29,241 nt of DNA from a virus. Each line of letters begins with the position of its first letter. The first letter of the stretch is position 1. Shown here one piece after another: positions 8,031 to 14,029 of this stretch. The DNA lies in the IMG/VR virus record IMGVR_UViG_3300001589_007084, positions 8,808 through 38,048 of that record, one strand, 5' to 3'. Made by a program: the position numbers and the translations under genes. The notes beneath the pieces are model-generated. The model had not been told where the DNA came from. It did not search any database and saw nothing but the letters and a program-made list of their open reading frames with translations.

Positions 8031-8098
8031 GTTAGTCCCCAGATATTATATGTATAAAAATATATTGCTGTTTTATCTACAGGGGCTACCTGGTTAGC

Positions 8099-9133
8099 TT
8101 ATTTATAAATTTTATTATGTGTGCTGTTACATCTTATGAAAGTTGCACACTTTCCCATCTCTTTTAAAGAAGAAGCTCCAATATAAGTACATGAAGATCT
8201 TATACCACCTAATAATTGTTGTACAGTTGGTGTCAAAGGTCCTTTAAAATCTATTGAAACTATTTTTCCTTCTGAAGCTTTATAATGAGCTAAACCTTCA
8301 TTATATTTTTCTTGAGCTTTCATAGAAGACATACCATAAAATTCTTTAACCATTTTACCGTCGATGTTTTTAAGATCACCACCAGATTCTTTATGACCAG
8401 CTAACATTCCACCTAACATTATAAAGTGAGCACCTCCACCAAAGGCTTTTGCTACATCACCTGACGTTGTACATCCTCCATCGCCTATTATATGCCCTCC
8501 AATACCATTAGCAGCATCAGAACATTCTATAATAGCAGATAGCTGTGGATAACCTACACCTGTTTGTATTCTAGTAGTACACACACTTCCTGGACCTATT
8601 CCAATTTTTATTATATCTGCACCAGCAAGTAACAATTCTTGTGTTTGTTCAGCTGTACATACATTACCAGCTACAATAATAGTATCAGGATTAGCTTCTC
8701 TTAATCTTTTTATAAACGAAACAAATCTTTCTGTATATCCATTTGCAACATCTATATTAAGCCATTTAATAGTGTTTTTAGGTAATTTACCTTTTAACAT
8801 TTTCCATTTTTGAATGTCTAAATCAGTTATCCCTGTTGAATAACCAATATTTACTCTTGGCTTAGTAAAGAATAAATTATACAAACTATCAATATCATAA
8901 TGTTTATGTAAAAATGTTAACATTTTAAATTTATCTAATACTTTACTTACTTCAATAGTACCTGTTGTATCCATATTAGAAGCTATTATGGGAATGCCTT
9001 TCCATTTAGCATTGCTATTAAGAAATGTATATGATCTTTCTAAATTTACTTGTGACCTTGTTTTTAATGTACTTCTTTTAGGTCTTAGAAGTACATCGTC
9101 AAAATTTAATTTAACTTCGTTTTCAATTCGCAT
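8099..9133 (-). CDS. guaC: GMP reductase
   Basis: Converts GMP to IMP with NADPH and releases ammonia. The 344-aa protein starts at ATG 9133, where RIENEVKLNFDDVLLRPKR matches the N-terminus of GMP reductases; the frame is open 19 codons further but lacks homology there. IPIIASNMDTTGT, GNVCTAEQ, GVGPGSVCTTR-like GIGPGSVCTTR (catalytic Cys185, Thr187), GHIIGDGGC, FYGMSS and YKASEGK (Glu288) follow. The Cys-Thr-Glu set corresponds to human GMPR Cys186, Thr188 and Glu289. There is no CBS domain, which with FYGMSS and GIRSSCTYIGA separates it from IMP dehydrogenase. It overlaps the phosphoribosyltransferase gene by 11 nt. Confidence 0.95.
   Translation of the reverse strand: MRIENEVKLNFDDVLLRPKRSTLKTRSQVNLERSYTFLNSNAKWKGIPIIASNMDTTGTIEVSKVLDKFKMLTFLHKHYDIDSLYNLFFTKPRVNIGYSTGITDLDIQKWKMLKGKLPKNTIKWLNIDVANGYTERFVSFIKRLREANPDTIIVAGNVCTAEQTQELLLAGADIIKIGIGPGSVCTTRIQTGVGYPQLSAIIECSDAANGIGGHIIGDGGCTTSGDVAKAFGGGAHFIMLGGMLAGHKESGGDLKNIDGKMVKEFYGMSSMKAQEKYNEGLAHYKASEGKIVSIDFKGPLTPTVQQLLGGIRSSCTYIGASSLKEMGKCATFIRCNSTHNKIYK
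8100..8107 (-). promoter_or_regulatory. T4-type late promoter TATAAATA
   Basis: An exact TATAAATA on the minus strand overlaps the last codons of guaC and lies about 70 nt upstream of the 70-aa membrane protein gene, in an otherwise non-coding gap. A start about six bases downstream would give a leader of about 60 nt. Confidence 0.65.
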
Positions 9134-9593
9134 ATTCGTTCTCCCATGGAAAAAGTAACCAATCTTCTTCGTAGTATAATTTTCCAACATAATCTGATTC
9201 TATTTTAGACGAAGATCTTTCGTATAGAGTACAGATTTTATTTGTATCATTGAAAGAGACATTTAAATCTTTATACCATTTTTCAAGAATAAGCTTAAAC
9301 GTATCTCCCACATCATTTATATCATCAACAAAAAGATATTTTTTTGAAGTATCAACATTAGAAGCAAAGTGATTCCAATTTTTATCATTATTACATACTT
9401 TGTCTCTAAGTCTAATATCTAAAGGAATAAATGGAATATCCATTGTATGTGAAATCATAATTCCAGGAATAGCTCCTCCTCTTACAATTCCTACAATATA
9501 ATCCGGAATCCATTTACTTTTATAGATATCTAAAACGACCTTCATTTGAAGGTCGTTTATTTCTGTCCAAGATATTTTATCAATATTATGCAT
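9123..9593 (-). CDS. Purine phosphoribosyltransferase, Gpt/HPRT-like
   Basis: Type I phosphoribosyltransferase fold: VGIVRGGAIPGIMISH is the N-terminal loop, YLFVDDINDVGDTF is the PRPP-binding motif, and the C-terminal EEDWLLFPWE is typical of Gpt-type xanthine/guanine enzymes, in which a Trp stacks on the purine base. It would join a free purine base to PRPP to give IMP, GMP or XMP. The exact base is unclear. The 156-aa length matches E. coli Gpt (152). It overlaps the DUF932 gene and guaC, giving a small purine cluster. A strong hairpin lies inside its coding sequence (9533-9558). Confidence 0.88.
   Translation of the reverse strand: MHNIDKISWTEINDLQMKVVLDIYKSKWIPDYIVGIVRGGAIPGIMISHTMDIPFIPLDIRLRDKVCNNDKNWNHFASNVDTSKKYLFVDDINDVGDTFKLILEKWYKDLNVSFNDTNKICTLYERSSSKIESDYVGKLYYEEDWLLFPWENEYAN
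9533..9558 (-). other. Strong hairpin inside the phosphoribosyltransferase gene
   Basis: A perfect 11-bp inverted repeat, AAACGACCTTC / GAAGGTCGTTT, with a 4-nt loop begins 35 nt after the start codon. On the minus strand it is followed by TTTT-A, so it looks like a weak terminator or attenuator. It encodes normal-looking residues (NDLQMKVV). Confidence 0.7.
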
Positions 9594-10536
9594 TAGCGTA
9601 TTCTAAAGCTAACTTTACTGCATTTATTTTTTTATTTTTATTAGCACCATACCACATACTGTTTAGTCTAGTTTCGTCACTATTTCCAACTCTATGGTCT
9701 GTTACATATGTAACAGCGTTCAATGCTTGCCACCAAGATCCTGTTGCATATTCAACACCAGGTTGTTTATCAAAAGCATCATATGCTAATTGAGCTGTTC
9801 TTGTTAACATCTCATCTTTCTTAGATTCACCAAATATTTTACCTAAGAATTCTTTAAATTGTTTATCTTCAGCTTGTACAGAACCCAATTTTTCAGCTAC
9901 GGATTTATATTCATCCATTTTTTCTGTAGCTAATCCAAGAATCTTTTTTACCATTTCTGGCTCAAATTCTTTTCTATGAGTAATTCTAGCAAAATTTTCT
10001 ACTTTGGAACCTAAAGATAATGTCAATGTATTGTTACACACAACTCTTATTGGTGTAAATCTTACATCTACAGATTGTCCAAATTGATGAGGATTAGAAA
10101 ATAAAAGATAACCTTGTATCTTATCTCCACCAAACAATTCAAATGAAGAATCAATTTTTCCTAAAGCCCATACTTTTTTTCCACCCATAAGTGAACCTGC
10201 AGTATGCATTTTAATTGAACCTTCTTCACAGAACTGCTCAAAAAATTCAAAAGCAGTTTTATTCTGTACAGGAACCCATTCGTCTCCAACTATATCTAAA
10301 ATTTTATCATCAGATTTTCTAGTTAGAACTTTTTTATTAGGAATTCTTACTCTTTCACCTTCTCTATTCATAAAAGAAAGATCTTTTTTTTCTACTTCCC
10401 AATTGAGACCTGCAACATCCATCATTTCTAAAGGCATAATTCCTTCTTTAACTTCAGTTCCTAATCTATGCCATGGCTTTTGTCCAACATAAGCCATTTG
10501 AGCGTTTCCATCAATAATTTCTAATTCGTGTGCCAT
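9586..10536 (-). CDS. DUF932 family phage/plasmid protein
   Basis: A 316-aa protein of the DUF932 family (TIGR03299-like), common on plasmids and phages and of unknown function. Recognisable segments are YVGQKPWHRLGTEV near residue 16, then VGDEWVPVQN, FTPIRVVCNNTL and the C-terminal TGSWWQALNAVTYVTDH with an Asn/Arg-rich end. The usual start MAHELEIIDGNAQM is preceded by GAGAGG six bases from the ATG. It lies directly upstream of the phosphoribosyltransferase gene and overlaps it by 8 nt. Some workers link this family to recombination or DNA handling, but this is not established. Confidence 0.88.
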   Translation of the reverse strand: MAHELEIIDGNAQMAYVGQKPWHRLGTEVKEGIMPLEMMDVAGLNWEVEKKDLSFMNREGERVRIPNKKVLTRKSDDKILDIVGDEWVPVQNKTAFEFFEQFCEEGSIKMHTAGSLMGGKKVWALGKIDSSFELFGGDKIQGYLLFSNPHQFGQSVDVRFTPIRVVCNNTLTLSLGSKVENFARITHRKEFEPEMVKKILGLATEKMDEYKSVAEKLGSVQAEDKQFKEFLGKIFGESKKDEMLTRTAQLAYDAFDKQPGVEYATGSWWQALNAVTYVTDHRVGNSDETRLNSMWYGANKNKKINAVKLALEYANA

Positions 10537-10576
10537 AATATACCTCTCAATGTTTTTATTATGTTATTATTATAGT

Positions 10577-10594
10577 AACTTTTTTAAAAAAGTT
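10577..10594. repeat. 18-nt perfect palindrome upstream of the DUF932 gene
   Basis: AACTTTTTTAAAAAAGTT is a perfect palindrome in the 77-nt gap between the DUF932 start and the 66-aa gene stop. On the minus strand TATAAT follows it (CTATAATAATAAC) but no convincing -35 box is present. It may be a weak terminator for the 66-aa gene or a protein-binding site. Confidence 0.4.
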
Positions 10595-10613
10595 TTTGTT
10601 AATACAACTTTTT

Positions 10614-10814
10614 TTAGAACGGAATGTAATCTAGATCTAAACCATATTCAAAATGACCATTGTCCATATCAAAGACACATTTATCAACTAAGTTATACCA
10701 AACTTCTTGAACTGAGATACCTTCTTTATCACCAACTGATTCACATAACTCAATTCTTTTGATCTTAGCTTCACCAAATTTACCAAATACTTTTTGACCT
10801 ACTTTTAATTTCAT
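10614..10814 (-). CDS. Hypothetical small protein, 66 aa
   Basis: The ATG at 10814 follows AGGAGATAAA, a strong ribosome binding site; a longer frame starting at 10853 would run through the terminator and is rejected. The product (KLKVGQKVFGKFGEAKIKRI... YNLVDKCVFDMDNGHFEYG) has the alternating pattern of a small beta barrel. No function is recognised. It is directly downstream of the structured RNA and its U-tract, so its expression could depend on readthrough at that site. Confidence 0.75.
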   Translation of the reverse strand: MKLKVGQKVFGKFGEAKIKRIELCESVGDKEGISVQEVWYNLVDKCVFDMDNGHFEYGLDLDYIPF

Positions 10815-10828
10815 TTTATCTCCTATAT

Positions 10829-10879
10829 AAAAAAATGAGGGGCTCTCTAACAATTACTTCTACCTAGGTATACCCCTCA
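10829..10879 (-). terminator. Possible terminator or attenuator (pseudoknot plus U7)
   Basis: TGAGGGG and CCCCTCA (7 bp, four G-C pairs) end directly at seven T on the minus strand, about 15 nt before the 66-aa start codon. The loop is long (30 nt) and holds one arm of another stem, so this is not a classic terminator. Confidence 0.45.
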
Positions 10880-11006
10880 GCGGTAGAAGCAGGTTGCTTT
10901 TATGGTAGGATAATGGTTCCTTGAGCCCAACCAGACTTGTAAACCTCTGAGACTGTCGACCTTATTAAATGGTCTCCCTTATTCAGTCTCTCATCCTTTA
11001 CTATCG

Positions 11007-11015
11007 CTATGTCAT
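11007..11015 (-). other. Two-codon minigene (ATG ACA TAG) with strong ribosome binding site
   Basis: AAGGAGAGATAAAAA precedes ATG ACA TAG at the start of the structured RNA. The leader copies the one that serves the 62-aa gene, so this may be a decayed start or a functional minigene that ends after Met-Thr. Confidence 0.4.
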
Positions 11016-11047
11016 TTTTTATCTCTCCTTAATTTCTCATTATGTTT

Positions 11048-11075
11048 ATAATACCACATTACAGACTAAAGTCAA
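11048..11075 (-). promoter_or_regulatory. Sigma70-like early promoter P1
   Basis: TTGACT (11075-11070) and TATTAT (11053-11048) are 16 nt apart, with TGG before the -10 box. The start would fall near 11041 and drive the structured RNA. The sequence is a near-copy of P2, including the identical 14-mer CTGTTGACTTTAGT. Confidence 0.75.
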
Positions 11076-11078
11076 CAG

Positions 11079-11267
11079 TTATTTTATAACTTTCTGAACT
11101 TTTTTTTCATTTTCTAGAAAAACTTTATCCATCATTGTAACTTCAATAGAATTAGCTAATGTGAAAGCTACATTAGGATTTCTATCACATAACTTGTTAA
11201 CAAACTCAACTTTATCTTCACTGCTCATTAACTCAATTTGATCGATGATTTTATTATAATTATACAT
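11079..11267 (-). CDS. Hypothetical small protein, 62 aa
   Basis: A short, helical, acidic-then-basic protein (MYNYNKIIDQIELMSSEDKVEFV, then a KVFLENEKKVQKVIK tail). AAGGAG lies five bases before the ATG, and promoter P2 lies about 30 nt further upstream, so it is probably an early gene. The stop overlaps the region of P1. Such short early proteins of T-even-like phages often modulate host functions, but nothing in this sequence identifies a target. Confidence 0.78.
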   Translation of the reverse strand: MYNYNKIIDQIELMSSEDKVEFVNKLCDRNPNVAFTLANSIEVTMMDKVFLENEKKVQKVIK

Positions 11268-11296
11268 TTTATCTCCTTAATTTCTAACTATGATTC

Positions 11297-11324
11297 ATTA
11301 TCACACATTTAGAACTAAAGTCAA
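11297..11324 (-). promoter_or_regulatory. Sigma70-like early promoter P2
   Basis: TTGACT (11324-11319) and GATAAT (11302-11297) are 16 nt apart, 12 nt downstream of a terminator. The leader AGAAATTAAGGAGATAAA leads into the 62-aa gene. It is strongly similar to P1 over about 60 nt. Confidence 0.78.
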
Positions 11325-11335
11325 CAGCTAAATAC

Positions 11336-11365
11336 AAAAAAAGGTCCAATTAATTGGACCTTTTT
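11336..11365. terminator. Bidirectional rho-independent terminator
   Basis: The palindrome GGTCCAATTAATTGGACC (11343-11360) is flanked by seven A on one side and five T on the other, so it can end transcription on both strands. On the minus strand it closes the riboswitch-peptide unit 20 nt after the stop codon. Confidence 0.9.
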
Positions 11366-11385
11366 ATCTTTATATTTTAATCGAA

Positions 11386-11502
11386 CTAAGCAGTTTGTTT
11401 ACATGTGCATTTAGACATTATGCGATAGTTCAGTATTTTATGAACTAAAGCACGTCTACGTGCTTGAACAAACTTATTCCATTGATATGGTCTGTAAGTC
11501 AT
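11386..11502 (-). CDS. Riboswitch-controlled basic peptide, 38 aa
   Basis: ATG at 11502 is preceded by GAGGAGG with 6-7 nt spacing, one of the best ribosome binding sites in the window; the frame ends at TAG 11388-11386. The peptide is strongly basic, with nine Lys/Arg (RRR at 15-17) and no Asp or Glu; residues 8-30 could form a helix (WNKFVQARRRALVHKIL), and the C-terminus has CTC. It follows a glutamine riboswitch, the arrangement that gave the Downstream-peptide RNA motif its name. In cyanobacteria glutamine riboswitches control small basic glutamine synthetase inactivating factors such as IF17; whether this peptide acts likewise is inference. Two hairpins lie in the coding sequence (AGTTCA/TGAACT, 11427-11446; AAGCACG/CGTGCTT, 11448-11465). 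Confidence 0.82.
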   Translation of the reverse strand: MTYRPYQWNKFVQARRRALVHKILNYRIMSKCTCKQTA

Positions 11503-11521
11503 TGCCACCCTCCTCTTTTTA

Positions 11522-11575
11522 AAGTTAGGTGCGTTCCTTCAGCGATTGCCTACTTCCGCCCGTGAGGGTGAACGA
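11522..11575 (-). promoter_or_regulatory. Glutamine-II-type riboswitch (glnA / Downstream-peptide class)
   Basis: The minus strand carries the conserved blocks of this aptamer class: CGTTCACCC (11574-11566), GGGCGGAAGTAGG (11561-11549) and CTGAAGGAACGCACC (11542-11528). P1 forms between CGTTC (11574-11570) and GAACG (11536-11532), and P2 between CCC and GGG around a TCAC loop. AAGTAGG (11555-11549) can pair with CCTAACTT (11529-11522) with one bulged A, fitting the pseudoknot of the Downstream-peptide variant. It begins at the thyX stop and ends about 20 nt before a 38-aa gene. The class binds L-glutamine; the direction of control here is not shown by the sequence. Confidence 0.87.
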
Positions 11576-12208
11576 TTATGTCTTATTTATTAAATATTTC
11601 CACGAAACAGGAGCTATTCTCGACACCTCTTCACCAAAATACTCAGATAGTTTTTGTATTTCAACCTGTGCATGTTCTTCTGTTCTAAGTTTATAAATTC
11701 TAGCAGCTGCTGCTAAAGATCCAGTTTCTATCCATTCTGTCATCATAGATTGAGGAAGAATAGCTCTTGCTTGTTCTGGACATATACCCTTATCTAACAT
11801 CATTTTATAAGTATCTTCTGTATGTCTTATTGTTTCTTGATATGCATAACTTATATCATTATCTGGATAAACTTCAGTTGAAGATCCTTGTTTTTTATTA
11901 TCTGCTGCTAATCTCCACTGATATGGAGACCAAAATTCAGGTGTATCCGATACATATCTTCTACTAGTTTCGTTCCTTGTAATTCCTACCATATGTTTAA
12001 ACCATTGTCTAGCTACAAATATAGGAGCTTTAATTCTTACTTGGTATGTAACTTGTGAAAATGGAGTCCAATGGTCGTGTGTGGCTAAATATCTTAACAA
12101 ACCTTCATCTTTGTCACTAAAATGTTTAACTTCTTTTGCGAATGAAACTCTTGCTGCATTTACAACAGATACATCACCTCCCATACTATCAATCAACGTT
12201 ACGTTCAT
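11576..12208 (-). CDS. thyX: Flavin-dependent thymidylate synthase
   Basis: Makes dTMP from dUMP with methylene-tetrahydrofolate, FAD and NADPH. Family features in the 210-aa protein are HDHWTPFSQVTYQ near residue 44 (counterpart of the HxxPFEH segment), RQWFKHMVGITRNETSRRY (68-85) and the C-terminal EQARAILPQSMMTEW plus LRTEEHAQVEIQ. The classical RHR-X7-S motif is altered: KHM replaces RHR and the spacing to the Ser is one residue longer. I recall this variant from other phage ThyX proteins. The start overlaps the clpP end by 20 nt, and the stop touches the glutamine riboswitch. Confidence 0.95.
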   Translation of the reverse strand: MNVTLIDSMGGDVSVVNAARVSFAKEVKHFSDKDEGLLRYLATHDHWTPFSQVTYQVRIKAPIFVARQWFKHMVGITRNETSRRYVSDTPEFWSPYQWRLAADNKKQGSSTEVYPDNDISYAYQETIRHTEDTYKMMLDKGICPEQARAILPQSMMTEWIETGSLAAAARIYKLRTEEHAQVEIQKLSEYFGEEVSRIAPVSWKYLINKT

Positions 12209-12773
12209 AAACTACCTCATCTGCTAAATTATATTTCACAGCTTCTTCTGCTGTCATAAAATTATCTCTTTCCATGTCTGCTTCTAATTTACTATAAGGA
12301 TGTTTAGTATGCTTTTCGTAAATTCCAGTTAACACAGTCTTCCATCTTATAAGTTCCTTCACTTGTATTTCTACATCTGTAGCTTGACCTGAAGCTCCTC
12401 CTAATGGTTGATGTATCATATGTCTACTGTTCTGAGTTACTAATCTTCTAGAACCTGCTGTAGCTAATAAAGAACCCATTGAAGCTGCTTGTCCTGTTAC
12501 AATTGTAGTAATAGGTGACTGTATATACATCATTATATCATATATAGCCATTCCTGCTACAACAGATCCTCCTGGTGAATTTACATACATATTAATAGGT
12601 GCTTTTGGATTTTGTGATTCTAAAAACAACAACGTAGCTACAATATGATTAGCCATATTTTCTTCTACAACACCATTTAAGAATAAAATTCTATCTTTTG
12701 CTAATCTTGTATAAACATCATATGCTTTTTCTTTTCCATCTTTTTCTACTTCAATGACTGCTGGAAACGGCAT
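12189..12773 (-). CDS. clpP: ClpP-type ATP-dependent protease proteolytic subunit
   Basis: Serine peptidase subunit that forms the tetradecameric barrel used with ClpX, ClpA or ClpC. The catalytic triad is intact: Ser98 in GQAASMGSL, His121 in HMIHQPLGG and Asp170 in MERDNFM. The oxyanion segment VNSPGGSV (64-71) and the MANHIVATLLFLES handle region align well with E. coli ClpP. The 194-aa protein begins at the position of mature E. coli ClpP, so it lacks a propeptide. No ATPase partner is in the window, so it probably works with host Clp ATPases or alone. It overlaps both neighbours. Confidence 0.96.
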   Translation of the reverse strand: MPFPAVIEVEKDGKEKAYDVYTRLAKDRILFLNGVVEENMANHIVATLLFLESQNPKAPINMYVNSPGGSVVAGMAIYDIMMYIQSPITTIVTGQAASMGSLLATAGSRRLVTQNSRHMIHQPLGGASGQATDVEIQVKELIRWKTVLTGIYEKHTKHPYSKLEADMERDNFMTAEEAVKYNLADEVVYERNVD

Positions 12774-13515
12774 CTAAATACTCCTCTGCTCTTTTATCAA
12801 AAACGTTTTCTCTGTTCTTTATACTGCCTTTTAAATGAACAATATAACCTTCTTTAAATCTTTTATCCATTTGATTCCAATACTCGTGCATTGGATTAAT
12901 TTTAACTCCAGATTCATATGCTGCTATATTAATAGCAGATTGATCATCAGACCAAAGACCTCTTTTTTCTAAACTATATTCAATTGCCTCATGAGTTAAG
13001 AAAGGTCTCATTTTTATTATAGTGTTTCTGTCCAATAAAAGTACACCAGAATTAAAATAATTTTGTTTATATTTTTCTATTAAATGTTTTTTGTTTAATC
13101 TAGCTAAGTGATCTGGTTCTTTACCTGAATCAAATATTTTACCCATTCTACTTACAGCATGAAAACCTTCTTCTGGATAATATTCTAAAATATTAGGTGA
13201 GTCTGGATAATAATATGTGTCAGTATCTAAATATAAAATTCTATCGTATTCTAAATAACTATCATCTCTGAAAATTTTTAGTATTTCAAAACAAGGAGAA
13301 TAATGTTTTGTTTTTGGAGTACTATCTAATATATAATGCCACCCAAATCTTTGTGCAGCTCCTCCGTTAAACAAAACAGAATTTGTTTTAACTTTTTCAT
13401 TTCTTTCATTTAAAATGTTTACCGTAGCTGTTGTTCTTGTTTCAACAAACTTGTTGTAATATTCTGGACTTATATCAATTTGTATAAGAAGTGTTTTTAA
13501 ATTTTTTGTTGTCAT
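12751..13515 (-). CDS. Glycosyltransferase, family 8-like
   Basis: GT-A fold enzyme that would transfer a sugar from a nucleotide sugar. Visible features are the metal-binding DxD in ILYLDTDTYYY (about residues 94-104), YFNSGVLLLDR, the WSDDQSAINIA segment and HLKGS near the C-terminus, in the order of GT8 family members. The donor and acceptor are unknown. The start overlaps the preceding 88-aa gene by 41 nt and lacks a clear Shine-Dalgarno sequence, so translation may be coupled. It is the last gene of the glycan island before clpP. Confidence 0.85.
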   Translation of the reverse strand: MTTKNLKTLLIQIDISPEYYNKFVETRTTATVNILNERNEKVKTNSVLFNGGAAQRFGWHYILDSTPKTKHYSPCFEILKIFRDDSYLEYDRILYLDTDTYYYPDSPNILEYYPEEGFHAVSRMGKIFDSGKEPDHLARLNKKHLIEKYKQNYFNSGVLLLDRNTIIKMRPFLTHEAIEYSLEKRGLWSDDQSAINIAAYESGVKINPMHEYWNQMDKRFKEGYIVHLKGSIKNRENVFDKRAEEYLDAVSSSH

Positions 13516-13741
13516 TTAATAATTTAAACTCTAGTGCTTTTTTTTTGGTTACGCATGATAATTCAATATTGTTTATATTATTAAAAATTCTATGAATTTG
13601 ACCACCCAAAGATTCTGTATTTTTAATAAGATAATTAATACATAATTGTCTACTGTCGTAAATTCTCGATGTGTTTAATATAACTTGTATGTTATTTTCA
13701 ACAGATGTTAAATATACGACAGCTATTATTACAAATTTCAT
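13475..13741 (-). CDS. Small exported or anchored hypothetical protein, 88 aa
   Basis: The ATG overlaps the upstream stop as TAATG. The N-terminus MKFVIIAVVYLTSVEN looks like a short signal peptide, with a charged residue then a hydrophobic core. The rest is Asn-rich with two Cys and a Lys-rich end. It overlaps the GT8 gene by 41 nt. No function recognised; the long overlap leaves some doubt about the true end of one of the two genes. Confidence 0.6.
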   Translation of the reverse strand: MKFVIIAVVYLTSVENNIQVILNTSRIYDSRQLCINYLIKNTESLGGQIHRIFNNINNIELSCVTKKKALEFKLLNDNKKFKNTSYTN

Positions 13742-13977
13742 TATTTCTTATTAAATTTTTTATAAGCCATGTGTAAAATATAAAACCATACACCGTTTAT
13801 TGATGGTTCAACTAAAGCAACTGCTCCAGCTTCCCATATACTAGCTCCTGTCATAAGGCTTACAACTGTCATTGCAATTACTATATGACCAAGTGTATAT
13901 ACAACTGCTAACATAACACTACTGCCAGCGACAACTTTTTTTAATAATTCAAATATACCTTGTGTAAATTCTGTCAT
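13741..13977 (-). CDS. DUF2061-like membrane protein, 78 aa
   Basis: Two hydrophobic helices (SSVMLAVVYTLGHIVIAMTVVSLMTG, then AVALVEPSINGVWFYILHMAY) with the A-x-x-E-P-x-x-N pattern and Trp/Tyr in the second fit the small DUF2061 inner-membrane family. Function of the family is unknown. GAGGAG precedes the ATG, making this a well-translated gene. A 76-nt gap with a hairpin separates it from the upstream methyltransferase gene, so it may begin a sub-unit of the island. Confidence 0.78.
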   Translation of the reverse strand: MTEFTQGIFELLKKVVAGSSVMLAVVYTLGHIVIAMTVVSLMTGASIWEAGAVALVEPSINGVWFYILHMAYKKFNKK

Positions 13978-14029
13978 AAGATAACTCCTCTTCTTATTGG
14001 TTTATAATGTTATAGTAGATATCTGAATT

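Larger units (their letters stand above)
10829..11041 (-). ncRNA. Structured phage RNA of about 210 nt
   Basis: A 264-nt gap (10815-11078) has no reading frame of useful length but has a sigma70-like promoter at one end and a U-tract at the other, and is more G+C-rich than its surroundings. Predicted stems on the minus strand: GAGACTG/CAGTCTC (10990-10984 with 10955-10949) enclosing GACC/GGTC; CTTCTACC/GGTAGAAG (10889-10882 with 10864-10857); and TGAGGGG (10879-10873, in the loop of that stem) with CCCCTCA (10842-10836), giving an H-type pseudoknot just before seven T. GGGCTC (10928-10923) can pair with GAGCCC (10845-10840), competing with the pseudoknot. I do not recognise an Rfam family. 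It may be a free small RNA or a leader of the 66-aa gene. Confidence 0.6.

Noticed and set aside
8041-8098. Small stems (CAGG/CCTG, CTGT/ACAG) in the leader of the 70-aa gene
   Set aside because: Four-base stems are expected by chance and no conserved RNA motif is seen.
10836-10932. tRNA-like ends on the plus strand (GGGGCTC ... GAGCCCAACCA)
   Set aside because: No canonical T-loop, D-arm or anticodon stem forms between them, and the 8-bp stem in the middle does not fit a variable arm. The pairings are better explained by the minus-strand RNA.
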